Assembly (NCBI GenBank): GCA_022822855.1
Contig: JAJDYG010000011.1
Location: forward strand, 1 to 64,000
Direction of reading: 5' to 3'
DNA: 64,000 bases
Source of the DNA: Dehalococcoidia bacterium
GTDB taxonomy: Bacteria > Chloroflexota > Dehalococcoidia > Bin125
The position numbers were made by a program, and so were the translations under genes. Positions 50,795 to 59,141 of this stretch are shown here, one piece after another. The first letter of the stretch is position 1. Every line of letters starts with the position of its first letter. Below the pieces are notes generated by a model. It saw nothing but the letters and a program-made list of their open reading frames with translations. It did not search any database and was not told where the DNA came from.

Positions 50795-51298
50795 TCAGGG
50801 ATCTTCATGTCGACGGCGGACATCGTTCAGCGCAGCCATCTCCGAGGAGTTTGCACCCAATCCTGCCTCGACTGACGCGGCGCGCATTGCGTCGAGTGCA
50901 TCGTTCCAACCCTCGGCCCATCCGCGCCTAACGCCTTCTGCCCAGGCCGAACCAGCGCCAGCATCGGTCTCCAAGACCATGCGAGCCAGCTCACGGGTGA
51001 TCTGCTGGGACAAGGCAGCGTCGTAGGCGCGCTCGTACTCGGCCAGATACGCCTCCTCAGAGGCCTGTAGTCGCACTTCTTTGATCTGCACCGCGTGAGA
51101 TTTCACCATCTGGGCACCGAAGGCGAGGACCAACCAGCCGAGGAAGCCAGCAAGCACCGCGCCGAGCAGAAACGAGGTCAGTGTCGGACCGATGCGCAGG
51201 GCCGGCGGGACCCGGGCGCCGAGCCTCTGAGGCTCGCGGGGACCGTAAGGAGGCTGCTCCTCTTCAGGAGCGGTATTCACCTCAGGAGCTCGATCCAT
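50795..51298 (-). CDS. Single-pass membrane protein B3 of a repeated A-B pair
   Basis: A 167-residue protein, the longest B member. It has a Pro/Glu-rich tail (1-36), one helix at about 40-60 (TSFLLGAVLAGFLGWLVLAF), a charged helix (SEEAYLAEYERAYDAALSQQ) and GVRRGWAEGWNDALDAMRAA. Its ATG lies 22 bases inside the 3' end of A3. The GW-x2-GWNDALDAM motif is nearly identical to B1 and B2. Confidence 0.75.
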   Translation of the reverse strand: MDRAPEVNTAPEEEQPPYGPREPQRLGARVPPALRIGPTLTSFLLGAVLAGFLGWLVLAFGAQMVKSHAVQIKEVRLQASEEAYLAEYERAYDAALSQQITRELARMVLETDAGAGSAWAEGVRRGWAEGWNDALDAMRAASVEAGLGANSSEMAALNDVRRRHEDP

Positions 51299-51687
51299 TG
51301 GGTGTGCGCTTCCTCGCTCCGCAACTGATTGGGAACTCTTCGGCTGAGCTGGTCGACGGCATCGTTCCAGGCGTATTGGTAGGTCGGGCGATAGCCGTAC
51401 TGGAAGTTGCCGCTTGCGACGAGCGCGTCGATCCGGTCAGCGGCCAGACGCGGCGCTCTGTCGATGGCGGTCTTCAGGGCGTCCTGTTGGGCGAGGTATC
51501 GACCTCGCGCTGCGCCGCCAGCCTCGGGGACGGCTCGATCTTCCGCCGATAGCTCCCTGGGCAGGGGCGCTGCGAACGCCCCCACAACCGCAACCACGCC
51601 CGCGACAAGGAGGAAGCCGATCAGGAAGGCACGCACGCTCTGCGGCCATGATCGCACGTGCAGCAGACCTGGCAAGCCGATCTTCAT
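51277..51687 (-). CDS. Single-pass membrane protein A3 of a repeated A-B pair
   Basis: A 136-residue protein with LLHVRSWPQSVRAFLIGFLL running into one helix (about 19-39), a soluble stretch and YQYAWNDAVDQLSRRVPN, ending QWIELLR. It shares the pre-helix S-x-x-AFLIG with A2 and the AWN-x-A motif with A1 and A2. It starts 26 bases after moaD, so this pair belongs to the AOR-MoaD transcript. Confidence 0.75.
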   Translation of the reverse strand: MKIGLPGLLHVRSWPQSVRAFLIGFLLVAGVVAVVGAFAAPLPRELSAEDRAVPEAGGAARGRYLAQQDALKTAIDRAPRLAADRIDALVASGNFQYGYRPTYQYAWNDAVDQLSRRVPNQLRSEEAHTQWIELLR

Positions 51688-51713
51688 TCTGCTCTGGAAG
51701 ATACGCAGTGCGC

Positions 51714-51986
51714 TCAGCCGCCAGCGACGGGCGGGAAGATGTCGAGTTCGCTCTCGGGGTTGACGCGGCTTTGCAGGCCGTCGATGTGGCGGATGTCCCG
51801 GCCGTCGACCATGATCGCGACGAAGCGTCGGACCGTACCGTCCTCGTCGAAGAGTTGGTCGTGCAGGCCTTCGTACTCGGAGGCGAGCCGTTCGAGGATG
51901 CCGTTGACGGTGTCGGGCGGGTCAGACAGATCAACGCTGCGACCGCCAACCAGCGGCCGCAGCGTTGCGTAGAAGCGGATCTGCAT
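51714..51986 (-). CDS. MoaD/ThiS family sulfur-carrier protein
   Basis: A 90-residue beta-grasp protein: MQIRFYATLRPLVGG at the start, a middle helix (VNGILERLASEYEGL), DGRDIRHIDGL, and the C-terminal PPVAGG tail that is adenylated and thiocarboxylated. It donates sulfur for the pterin dithiolene. It is 140 bases downstream of the aldehyde oxidoreductase on the same strand, suggesting that it serves the tungsten/molybdenum cofactor of that enzyme. Confidence 0.9.
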   Translation of the reverse strand: MQIRFYATLRPLVGGRSVDLSDPPDTVNGILERLASEYEGLHDQLFDEDGTVRRFVAIMVDGRDIRHIDGLQSRVNPESELDIFPPVAGG

Positions 51987-52021
51987 GGTCTCCTCGGGAT
52001 GGATTCGCTTCTCGGTAGGTG

Positions 52022-52110
52022 ACCCCCCTCTGCCTTAGGCATCTCCCCCCTAGAAGGGGGGAGAGGGGAACAGGGGCATTCATCTCCCCCCGCCGGTGGC
52101 GAGGGGGAGA
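52022..52110. repeat. R1-type palindromes between the AOR and moaD genes
   Basis: A hairpin-rich block: CCCCCCTCTGCCTTAGGCAT, then CCCCCCTAGAAGGGGGG, then CTCCCCCCGCCGGTGGCGAG and GGGGGAG. It could partly terminate or stabilise the AOR mRNA. Confidence 0.65.
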
Positions 52111-52126
52111 GTGGGATGGGGCACTG

Positions 52127-53986
52127 CTACGAGATGATCTCGAGTTCGCGCAGCTTGGCTTCGCCGACGACGCCGTCGTCCCAGCCGCGCGCCTCGTAGT
52201 ACTGCTCCTTCATCTGATCGAGTTCGCAGACGTGGCCTTCGGCCGGGCCGCTGGCGGGCTCGGTCAGGAAGCGCTCGGGCAGCGAGTCGTCGCTACCGTC
52301 GAATCCGGCCAGATTGTTGAAGTGGCGCTCGAGGTTGTAGATCCGCTCGCCGGCGACCATCACGTCCTCTTCGGACATCGGCAGGCCGACGACGTTCTCG
52401 TAGAGCGCCGCGTACTCGGGCGCGCCGACGGCGAAGGCAGAGAACTTGCAGAGGTCGAGCGAGTCGGAGAAGGCGTGCAGGTCCTGGAAGATCTTGAGCA
52501 GCGGACCCTTGCCGTCCCAGTCCAACGGGTCGGTCTTGACCGGGATGCCGAGCAACTCGGAGGCCGGCGTGTAGCCGCGCAGGTGGCAGGCGCCGCGGTT
52601 GGAGGTCGCATAGCCGAGGCCCTCGCCCTTGATTCCACGCGGGTCGTATGCGGGCACTGCCTGGCCCTTGACCGTCATCGAGATCTCGGAGTGTCCCCAT
52701 GCCGCCGCGGCCTTGGCCGTGCCCTGGCCCAGCGTCTGACCGATCGAGGACGAGCCCATCGCCATCTCATCGGTCACGCGGACCATGCCCGCGCCGTCGC
52801 CCCAGTCGAGCGGGGTGTCAACGTAGCCGCGTTCCGAGGCTTCCATGTACATCGAGATCACGTTGCCGATCTCGATCGCGTCCATGCCGTAGTCGTTGCA
52901 CTGGTCAATGACCTTGGCGATCACGGCCGGGTCGTCGTTGCCGCAGTTCGCGCCCAGCGACCAGGCCGGCTCGTACTCGAACGACTCCATCTTGAGGCCA
53001 GCGTGCGGACCCTCGGTGATCTCGACTTCCTTCTTGCAGGCGACCGGGCAGGCGTGACAGGTCGGCTCGGCGGTCAGGAATTCGTCGCGCATCGTCTCGC
53101 CGGAAACCGCATTGGCCGCTTCCGGAGTTGTCTGCGTGAGCTGCGAGTTCTTGGTGCCGAGACCGCCAATCGAGTTGACCGCGTTCATCAGCACATTGGT
53201 CCCGAACGCCGAGAGCGCGCCCGAGCCATCCTTCAAGGTGCCGTCGTCGTTGACTGAGGACGGGGCCGTGACCGGCGATTCCATGATCAGCTTCAGGTGG
53301 GCGCCCTGAGCCTCGCGGAACGCTGCCCGCTTGTCCTGGTCCGGTCGCCAGCGACCGGCGCGTGTGCCGCGCACGACCACGCACTTGAGGTTCTTCATCC
53401 CGGCGACGGCGCCGGTGCCGCCGCGACCGGCCGCGCGATCGTCCTCGTTGAGGAACGAGGCGAAGAGCACGCCGTTCTCGCCGGCCTGGCCGATCGACAT
53501 GACTGACACGTCGGTCTTGTTGCCGCTCTCCGAGCCGAAGTGGGCCACCGTGTCGTGGATGCCCTTGCCCCAGATCTCGGACGCGTCCTTGATTGCAACC
53601 TCGCCGTCCTCGACCTCGAGGTAGACGGGAGAGTCGGCCTTGCCGGTGATCAGCAGGGCGTCGAAGCCGGCCCAGCGCAGCCGAGCCGCAGACCAACCGC
53701 CCATGTGCGAGTCGGTCACCGTTCCGGTCAGCGGCGACTTGGTCACAAACGCCAGGCGTCCGGACATCGTCACCTCGGTCCCGGTCATCGGACCGTTGAC
53801 CAGGGCCAGCATGTTGTCCGGCGAGGTCGGATCGGTCTCCGGGCCATTGTCCAGCAGGTACTTGACCCCGAGTCCCCGAGCGCCGATGTACTTGCGCGCG
53901 TCGTCTTCGTTGATGCCTTCGTACGAGACCGTGCGGTCGGTCAAATTGATCCGCGCCACGCGGTCGGCAAATCCACCAAGTGCCAT
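52127..53986 (-). CDS. aor: Aldehyde ferredoxin oxidoreductase (AOR family, tungsten-type)
   Basis: A 619-residue protein. N-terminal domain with LTDRTVSYEGINEDDARKYI and GARGLGVKYLLDNGP; bis-pterin region with GPMTGTEVTMSGR and AGRGGTGAVAGMKNLK. The [4Fe-4S] ligands are Cys310, Cys313 and Cys317 (CHACPVACKK) with Cys513 (DLCKFSAFA). It oxidises aldehydes to carboxylates with ferredoxin, or reduces acids. The ATG at 53986 follows AAGGG; an ATG 13 codons upstream is less supported. With moaD and the A-B membrane pairs downstream it heads a long minus-strand transcription unit. Confidence 0.93.
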   Translation of the reverse strand: MALGGFADRVARINLTDRTVSYEGINEDDARKYIGARGLGVKYLLDNGPETDPTSPDNMLALVNGPMTGTEVTMSGRLAFVTKSPLTGTVTDSHMGGWSAARLRWAGFDALLITGKADSPVYLEVEDGEVAIKDASEIWGKGIHDTVAHFGSESGNKTDVSVMSIGQAGENGVLFASFLNEDDRAAGRGGTGAVAGMKNLKCVVVRGTRAGRWRPDQDKRAAFREAQGAHLKLIMESPVTAPSSVNDDGTLKDGSGALSAFGTNVLMNAVNSIGGLGTKNSQLTQTTPEAANAVSGETMRDEFLTAEPTCHACPVACKKEVEITEGPHAGLKMESFEYEPAWSLGANCGNDDPAVIAKVIDQCNDYGMDAIEIGNVISMYMEASERGYVDTPLDWGDGAGMVRVTDEMAMGSSSIGQTLGQGTAKAAAAWGHSEISMTVKGQAVPAYDPRGIKGEGLGYATSNRGACHLRGYTPASELLGIPVKTDPLDWDGKGPLLKIFQDLHAFSDSLDLCKFSAFAVGAPEYAALYENVVGLPMSEEDVMVAGERIYNLERHFNNLAGFDGSDDSLPERFLTEPASGPAEGHVCELDQMKEQYYEARGWDDGVVGEAKLRELEIIS

Positions 53987-54090
53987 GATCGATCCCTTCA
54001 CCAACGCTCTGGCTTGCGAGGTCAAAGATAGCGGATTGGCAAGGCCCCGCAGGCGGGCCAGGCCCTAGAATCGAGATGGGGAGGAAGAAG

Positions 54091-54399
54091 ATGACGACTG
54101 AATCAAGGCCGAAGGCTGGTCGGCCGACGGATTCCTGGACGCTGGAGGAGCATCGCGCGGAACGTCGGAGTAACCGTGAGTACTGGGACGCACATCGGGA
54201 CGAGTTAGTGGCCACGTTTCCTGATCACATGATCGTCGTCTACGGTGGCGATCAGGTGGTTGCATACACCGACGGTCAATCGCTCATTGACCATCTCAAC
54301 GAACTTGACGATTTCACACGTGCCGGGATGAACTGGGCTTGGCCGCCCAAGAGAAGCCCGCGAGCGCTGATCGGACGGTCCCCGGCCGAAGCCCGATGA
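54091..54399 (+). CDS. Small acidic protein, DUF5678-like, module copy 2
   Basis: A 102-residue protein of exactly the length of copy 1 (24965-25273). It begins MTTES after GGGGAGG, has a charged helix (LEEHRAERRSNREYWDAHRD) and the shared core TFPDHMIVVYGGDQVVAY followed by SLIDHLNELDD. Its stop overlaps the protease start (ATGA), so the two products are made together. It is preceded by the divergent AOR gene. I suggest a substrate or inhibitor for the protease; this is inference. Confidence 0.78.
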   Translation: MTTESRPKAGRPTDSWTLEEHRAERRSNREYWDAHRDELVATFPDHMIVVYGGDQVVAYTDGQSLIDHLNELDDFTRAGMNWAWPPKRSPRALIGRSPAEAR

Positions 54400-54872
54400 C
54401 GAGACGGGTCCGCGGCTGGCTGAACGCGCTCTGGGACCCAGCCAACCCCGCACCGTTCGTCACCGCGATCGTCGAACTGAGGGGCATCCGACATGAGCTT
54501 GACTTCTTTGTCGATACAGGCTCGGACGTCACCTGCATCATGCCCCGGGACAGCCTTGAGTTGCTCGGCGCAGGTTTGTCCGCGACGAACTTTCGCGGCG
54601 TCGACGATGCGGCGATGATCGTAGGCGTCGGAGAATCGGGCTACTACGCGGTGGAGCTTGAGGACGCGGTACTGATCCTCGTCGACGAAGTAGGTGTCGA
54701 GATTCGCGTGGAGACGCCACTCTTGCTAGCCGAACCAAGCCCGCGAGATCAGTTGCCACGAGGCAACTGGGCCCTTCCCTCCATCTTCGGCCGCGACGCC
54801 ATCCGACCGGGGGATTTCGAACTCAGCTACATCAACAACACCGTCACCCTGATCCGCCCCAACGACGAGTAG
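54396..54872 (+). CDS. Retropepsin-like aspartic protease, module copy 2 (intact)
   Basis: A 158-residue protein. The active-site loop is FFVDTGSDVTCIMP (VDTG at 39-42), the hydrophobic flap region follows, and the end block PSIFGRDAIRPGDFELSY corresponds to SVLGRDVLQRFEL of copy 1. Single-domain proteases of this kind dimerise to build one active site. It starts in a four-base overlap with the small acidic gene and ends six bases before the stop of the convergent carboxyltransferase gene. No signal peptide or membrane segment is seen. Confidence 0.82.
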   Translation: MTRRVRGWLNALWDPANPAPFVTAIVELRGIRHELDFFVDTGSDVTCIMPRDSLELLGAGLSATNFRGVDDAAMIVGVGESGYYAVELEDAVLILVDEVGVEIRVETPLLLAEPSPRDQLPRGNWALPSIFGRDAIRPGDFELSYINNTVTLIRPNDE

Positions 54873-54878
54873 ATCCCC

Positions 54879-56531
54879 CTATGGGCGCATCCCGTATCTG
54901 ACCCTCAGGCCCACTTGGCTGGGCAACTCTGTCTCGTAGGCCATCTCGAGCCACTCGGCCAGCATCGGACGCGTCTCCCGAGGATCGACAATGTCCTCCA
55001 CTGCAAACGCTTCGGCTGCCGCGAACGGATCCCGCAGCGCGATGAGCCGGTCCTCGATTGCGGTTCGATGCGCTATAGGGTCCTCTGCTGCCTCGATTTC
55101 ACGGCGATACGCCGCGGCAACGCCGCCCTCGATCGGCAGCGACCCCCACTCGCCCGAAGGCCAGGCGAATCGGAAACAGAAGCGGCTGAAGTCCTGGTGC
55201 GCGCCGCCGGCGACTCCGTACAGCCGCCGCACCACGACCGTCGCCCAGGGGATCTGCGAATCATTGATCGCCGCAGCCGCCTTGACTCCGGCGCGCAATG
55301 TGCCGGCGCCTTCGCCCGGACGTCCGATCAGGAAGCCGGGTTGATCGGCAAAGTTCACGATCGGCAGATGGAAGACGTCGCAGAGGTCGACGAACTTCTC
55401 GAATTTGCGCGCCTCCTTGGCGCCCATCGCGCCGCCGTAGTGCATCGGATCGTTGGCCAGCACGCCGATCGGCCGGCCGCCGATCCGCGCGAAACCCGTC
55501 ACCTGCGAGCGACCGAAGTAACGCCCAATCTCGAAGAACGATCCCAGGTCAACCACCATCTCCAGCATCCGCCGCACGTTGTAGCCGCGGTTGCGGTGCT
55601 TCGGCACCACCGATGCCAGCCGGTCGTCTTGGCGATCGACCGGGTCGTCGCAATCGATCACCGGTGGCAGTTGATGGACGTTGGTCGGCAGGTATGACAG
55701 GAACTGCTGGATCTGCGAGATGGCGTCGGCTTCGTCGGCGGCGTCGTTGTCGACCACACCGCTGCTGCGCGCATGGACCTCGTAGCCGCCGAGTTCCTCC
55801 TTGGTCAGCTTCTCACCCATCGATCGCTCGACCAGCGGCGGTCCGCCGGCGAAGACCTGAGACGTTCCGCGCACCATCACCGAGAAGTGCGATGCGGGAA
55901 CTTCCGCCGCCGGCAGACCCGCAACTGAACCCAGCGCGGCCGAAACGACCGGCACTTCGGCCATCAGTTTGCACCAGCGCTGCGGCCAGTACAGCTCAGG
56001 CAGGTAGGTGCGACCCATCTCGGCCGTCGCGCGGATGTCGGCCCCGAACCCGTCAATCAGCCGGATCATCGGGATCTTCATCTCGATCGCCAACGACTCG
56101 ATGTGCCCCGACTTGTCGCCGCCGCTGTGGATCCGAACCTTGCCTCCGTGACTCCGTTCCGCCTGCGACCCGCTGCGCGGACGCGCGGTGAAGTCGCCGC
56201 CCGACACCGCCACCGGCCGGCCGCCGATCTTCGCCGTCCCCGTGACGGTCCCGGATGGGTGAAAGCCGACCAACTCACCCGCCTCGTCGTAGTAGCCCGC
56301 GCCCGACAACACACCGCGTTCGCGGAACGATCCCTCGTCGGTGAGCAGTTCAATCCGCTCGCGGACCGTCAGGTTGCCCCGCTCATGCTGCTCCTGGACA
56401 CGGTCGGCGCCGCCCATCTCCCGAGCCAGCCCCCGCCGCCGCGCGATCTGATCGATCTCCGGCTGCCAGACCAGGTCGCTCCCAGCCTTGCTGCTCGACG
56501 TTGTGCTGCTCGTTCGGTTCGTCTCTGCCAT
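54879..56531 (-). CDS. Acyl-CoA carboxylase carboxyltransferase subunit
   Basis: A 550-residue protein with two crotonase-like halves. N-terminal: RERIELLTDEGSFRERGVLSG (in part), IPMIRLIDGFGADIRATAEM and LGSVAGLPAAEVPAS; C-terminal: SFFEIGRYFGRSQVTGFARI, GVLANDPMHYGGAMGAKEAR and FADQPGFLIGRPGEGAGTL. It is more divergent than the copy at 23371-24933 and may act on another acyl-CoA (methylcrotonyl- or geranyl-CoA-like). No biotin-containing partner is nearby. Like the other copy, it adjoins an acidic-protein/retropepsin module. Confidence 0.9.
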   Translation of the reverse strand: MAETNRTSSTTSSSKAGSDLVWQPEIDQIARRRGLAREMGGADRVQEQHERGNLTVRERIELLTDEGSFRERGVLSGAGYYDEAGELVGFHPSGTVTGTAKIGGRPVAVSGGDFTARPRSGSQAERSHGGKVRIHSGGDKSGHIESLAIEMKIPMIRLIDGFGADIRATAEMGRTYLPELYWPQRWCKLMAEVPVVSAALGSVAGLPAAEVPASHFSVMVRGTSQVFAGGPPLVERSMGEKLTKEELGGYEVHARSSGVVDNDAADEADAISQIQQFLSYLPTNVHQLPPVIDCDDPVDRQDDRLASVVPKHRNRGYNVRRMLEMVVDLGSFFEIGRYFGRSQVTGFARIGGRPIGVLANDPMHYGGAMGAKEARKFEKFVDLCDVFHLPIVNFADQPGFLIGRPGEGAGTLRAGVKAAAAINDSQIPWATVVVRRLYGVAGGAHQDFSRFCFRFAWPSGEWGSLPIEGGVAAAYRREIEAAEDPIAHRTAIEDRLIALRDPFAAAEAFAVEDIVDPRETRPMLAEWLEMAYETELPSQVGLRVRYGMRP

Positions 56532-56641
56532 CGTGTGCCCCCATCGTTCGGCTCAGTATCGCTTACACCCGATAGAACGCCGCTTCGCGTTATCTTCGGA
56601 CCAAGACCAGCAGACGCAACCAGACACATTCGGGGAGGCCC

Positions 56642-57454
56642 ATGTCCACTTCAGCGATCGCCATCGAGCCTCTGACCCCAACGATCGGCGCGACAGTTCA
56701 CGGCGTCGATCTCACCCAACCAATCGACGAAGAGACATTTCAGTTCATCCACGACGCCTGGATGGAACACCTCGTCCTCTTCTTCCGCGACCAACCGATG
56801 GAGCCCGACCAGCACCTCGCCTTCGGGCGCATGTTCGGCGACCTGCACATCCACCCGGCCGCGCCCTATGAGCACGGCAACCCCGAGCTGATGCGCATCC
56901 ATACCGACAAGGACTCGTTCCGCAACAACGGCGAGCGCTGGCACTCCGATGTCTCGGCCGACGAAGAGCCGCCGATGGCCTCGATCCTGCACATCCACAG
57001 CATTCCGACCCAGGGCGGCGACACCTGCTGGTCCAACATGTACGCCGCCTGGGACGGACTCTCGCCCCAGATGCAGGCCCTGCTCGAGCCGATGACCGCC
57101 CTCCACGCCGCCGATTACTCCGGCCAGTACGGAGACCACAAACCCCAACGCGAGTCCCCGCGCGCCGTCCACCCGATCGCCCGCACGCACCCCGTCACCG
57201 GACGCAAGGCGCTGTTCGTCAACTCCAGCTTCACCCGGCGCATCGTCGAGCTCCCGCTCGAGGAGAGCAACGCCATCCTCGACTTCCTCTTCGAGCACGT
57301 CAAGAACGTCAACTTCCAGTGCCGCTTCAAGTGGGACGCCCACTCGGTCGCCCTCTGGGACAACCGCTGCACTCAGCACATGGCCATCTGGGACTACTAC
57401 CCCGAGTCGCGAAGCGGGATCCGAGTCACCGTCAAAGGCGACAAGCCCTTCTAA
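56642..57454 (+). CDS. TauD/TfdA family Fe(II)/2-oxoglutarate dioxygenase
   Basis: A 270-residue protein with the metal triad His101-x-Asp103 (ERWHSDVS) and His246 (CTQHMAIWDYYP), and Arg261 (SGIRVTV) for 2-oxoglutarate. The N-terminal block GATVHGVDLTQPIDEETFQ is typical of taurine or 2,4-D dioxygenases. It hydroxylates a small organic acid or sulfonate, releasing sulfite or an aldehyde. The ATG follows GGGGAGG. No sulfonate transporter is adjacent. Confidence 0.92.
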   Translation: MSTSAIAIEPLTPTIGATVHGVDLTQPIDEETFQFIHDAWMEHLVLFFRDQPMEPDQHLAFGRMFGDLHIHPAAPYEHGNPELMRIHTDKDSFRNNGERWHSDVSADEEPPMASILHIHSIPTQGGDTCWSNMYAAWDGLSPQMQALLEPMTALHAADYSGQYGDHKPQRESPRAVHPIARTHPVTGRKALFVNSSFTRRIVELPLEESNAILDFLFEHVKNVNFQCRFKWDAHSVALWDNRCTQHMAIWDYYPESRSGIRVTVKGDKPF

Positions 57455-57799
57455 TCCGCCGTCGGCCTGAGGTCGTCGACCGCGCGCGGTAGTCCCTTCG
57501 GCCGCCGTCTCTGCTCAGAGCGGCCGCTCACTGGCAACCCTGCCTCCAGTCCCTGATTCATTCGGCGACCTGTTTTTTCTCCGCCACGTCTCAGCCACAC
57601 CCATCTCCCCTCTCCCTTCCGATGCCCCGTGCTTGACACGGGGCCCAGAGCAACCAACCCCGCCAGGGCAACACCGTCCGCCTCAGCAACAATCCCAGCC
57701 ACACGATCCCCCCTTCCGCCAACCACGACACACCACATCAGAACACCCTTTCGCTACAGTGAACAGAACACTCGTTCCCGCATCCGAAAGGCCCATCCC
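57455..57799. other. Non-coding gap with R2 hairpin
   Basis: The 345-base gap has no convincing gene. It holds one R2 copy (about 57619-57648, GATGCCCCGTGCTTGACACG followed by GGGCCCAGA) with a flank (AGGGCAACACCGTCCGCCTC) resembling unit 1 at 22 kb, plus a CCTGATTCATTCGG motif near 57551. The promoter of the next gene must lie at its right end. Confidence 0.55.
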
Positions 57800-58507
57800 A
57801 TGCACATCACACCCAGACAACGCCGACGCAGCGTCCGAGTCCACTACCTCCGACAATGCGGTCAATCCCTGCAGCAGATCGCCGAGACCGTCGACGTCTC
57901 CGTCGCCACCGTCCGAGCCGACCTCAAGCTCGCCGAAACCCACTGGAGCAGCATCGCCGCAGCCACAGCCGACGACCTCCTCCTCCAATCCCTCCACCTG
58001 CTCCAGCTCCGTCTCAACGTCGCCCTCAAGTACGACTTCGTCGCCGACAACACCAACCGTCTCACCCCTGTCGACTACCTCCGCGCCCGAGACGGCCAGG
58101 AAACTCAGCTCAACAGCCTCGCCCGAGAGATCCGCCGAACCGTCCAGGACGTCCACCGCCGAGCCGACCAGCGACCCGACCAACCCGAACTCTTCGACGA
58201 AGAGCCGGACAACCCGCAAGAACTAGCAGAAACCACCCCAAAACTTTCACAAATTGAACCCCCAGATTCCACGATCCCCAGTCCAGAGCAGGAGATCGTC
58301 CCATCTGAGGCCGAAGAAGAAAAATTCGCCCCAGAACCGCCCCAAGCTCCCGAGATCGACCCCGTGATCAGCGAAGCGATCGAGCTCTTCCCTCACCTCA
58401 GGCGCAAGTCCGACGAGCAAATCCTCCACTTCCTCGAAAGACTCACCGACCCCAACGCCAAAACCCCGGAGATCCCCATCCCCGCCTACCCCGAAGCCGC
58501 CGGCTGA
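57800..58507 (+). CDS. Helix-turn-helix protein with a long acidic tail
   Basis: A 235-residue protein starting at an ATG after AAAGG. Residues 5-50 form an HTH like those of RNA polymerase sigma region 4 or terminase small subunits (RVHYLRQCGQSLQQIAETV, then DVSVATVRADLKLAE). A helical region follows (DDLLLQSLHLLQLRLNVALK, TQLNSLAREIRRTVQDV). From about 135 it is Pro/Glu-rich and disordered, ending with a short helix SDEQILHFLERLTDP. It probably binds DNA; the target is unknown. Confidence 0.7.
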   Translation: MHITPRQRRRSVRVHYLRQCGQSLQQIAETVDVSVATVRADLKLAETHWSSIAAATADDLLLQSLHLLQLRLNVALKYDFVADNTNRLTPVDYLRARDGQETQLNSLAREIRRTVQDVHRRADQRPDQPELFDEEPDNPQELAETTPKLSQIEPPDSTIPSPEQEIVPSEAEEEKFAPEPPQAPEIDPVISEAIELFPHLRRKSDEQILHFLERLTDPNAKTPEIPIPAYPEAAG

Positions 58508-58640
58508 CCTCCGTCTACAGCCCCCGATTCATTCGGGGGCCCGCTCCTTCCCCTCTCAAGACCCCCCCGGAGGAAGCCTGTGCCGCACTTGATGTGGAGG
58601 GGTAGGGGCGGAGGGGACCCGCCTCCACGGTCGCCGACAG
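58508..58640. repeat. Palindromes including an R1-like copy with nested 24-base hairpin
   Basis: CCCCCGATTCATTCGGGGG (58521-58539) is a near-perfect palindrome. An R1-like block follows with a nested GCCTGTGCCGCACTTGATGT-type hairpin at about 58576-58599. No gene is present before 58683. Confidence 0.6.
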
Positions 58641-58682
58641 CAGGCCGAAAAGGGCCACAGAACTGGATTGTGAACGCTGGAC

Positions 58683-58700
58683 CACAATGATATCGTTGTG
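58683..58700. promoter_or_regulatory. 18-bp palindrome, candidate autoregulatory operator
   Basis: CACAATGATATCGTTGTG is a palindrome with a single mismatched pair. It ends three bases before the start codon at 58704, so a bound repressor would block expression, and no Shine-Dalgarno sequence fits between. The XRE protein of this operon is the obvious candidate binder. Confidence 0.6.
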
Positions 58701-58703
58701 CCA

Positions 58704-59141
58704 ATGATTCCTGGCTTTGACGACGCCGGCCTCCTCCCCCCAGGAATCCACTGGTCAACCTGGCAGGAGTTCAGCAAGAGATTTGGAAGTAATTCCCGGA
58801 GACGGGAGTTGATGGAGGGGCTCAGGAAGGCGATGGAGAACCTGCGGGAGGCTGGCTGTCAGACTCTATACATTGACGGCAGTTTCGTCACGGCCAAGGA
58901 GGTTCCGGGCGACTTCGACGGCTGCTGGGATTGGCACGGGGTCGATCCTGACCGTGTCGACCCGGTCCTCTTCGAGTTCGCAGATGGCCGGGCAGCTCAG
59001 AAACGAAGGTACGGAGGCGAGCTGTTCCTGGCGGATGCCCCGGCCGATGACGCCGGTGCCGTGTTTCTCGACTTCTTTCAGAGAACCAGAGACGGGGCGC
59101 TCAAGGGCATCGTCGCCCTGGATTTGAGAACCAACTCATGA
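58704..59141 (+). CDS. Nucleotidyltransferase-like protein (DUF6932-like), putative toxin
   Basis: A 145-residue protein. The motif YIDGSFVTAKEVPGDFDGCWD places Gly59-Ser60 and Asp70-x-Asp72 like the GS...DxD signature of minimal nucleotidyltransferases. It fits what I remember as DUF6932, often paired with HTH proteins. It may nucleotidylate an RNA or protein target. Its stop overlaps the start of the XRE gene (ATGA). The ATG at 58704 lacks a ribosome-binding site, suggesting a leaderless or operator-covered start. Confidence 0.68.
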   Translation: MIPGFDDAGLLPPGIHWSTWQEFSKRFGSNSRRRELMEGLRKAMENLREAGCQTLYIDGSFVTAKEVPGDFDGCWDWHGVDPDRVDPVLFEFADGRAAQKRRYGGELFLADAPADDAGAVFLDFFQRTRDGALKGIVALDLRTNS

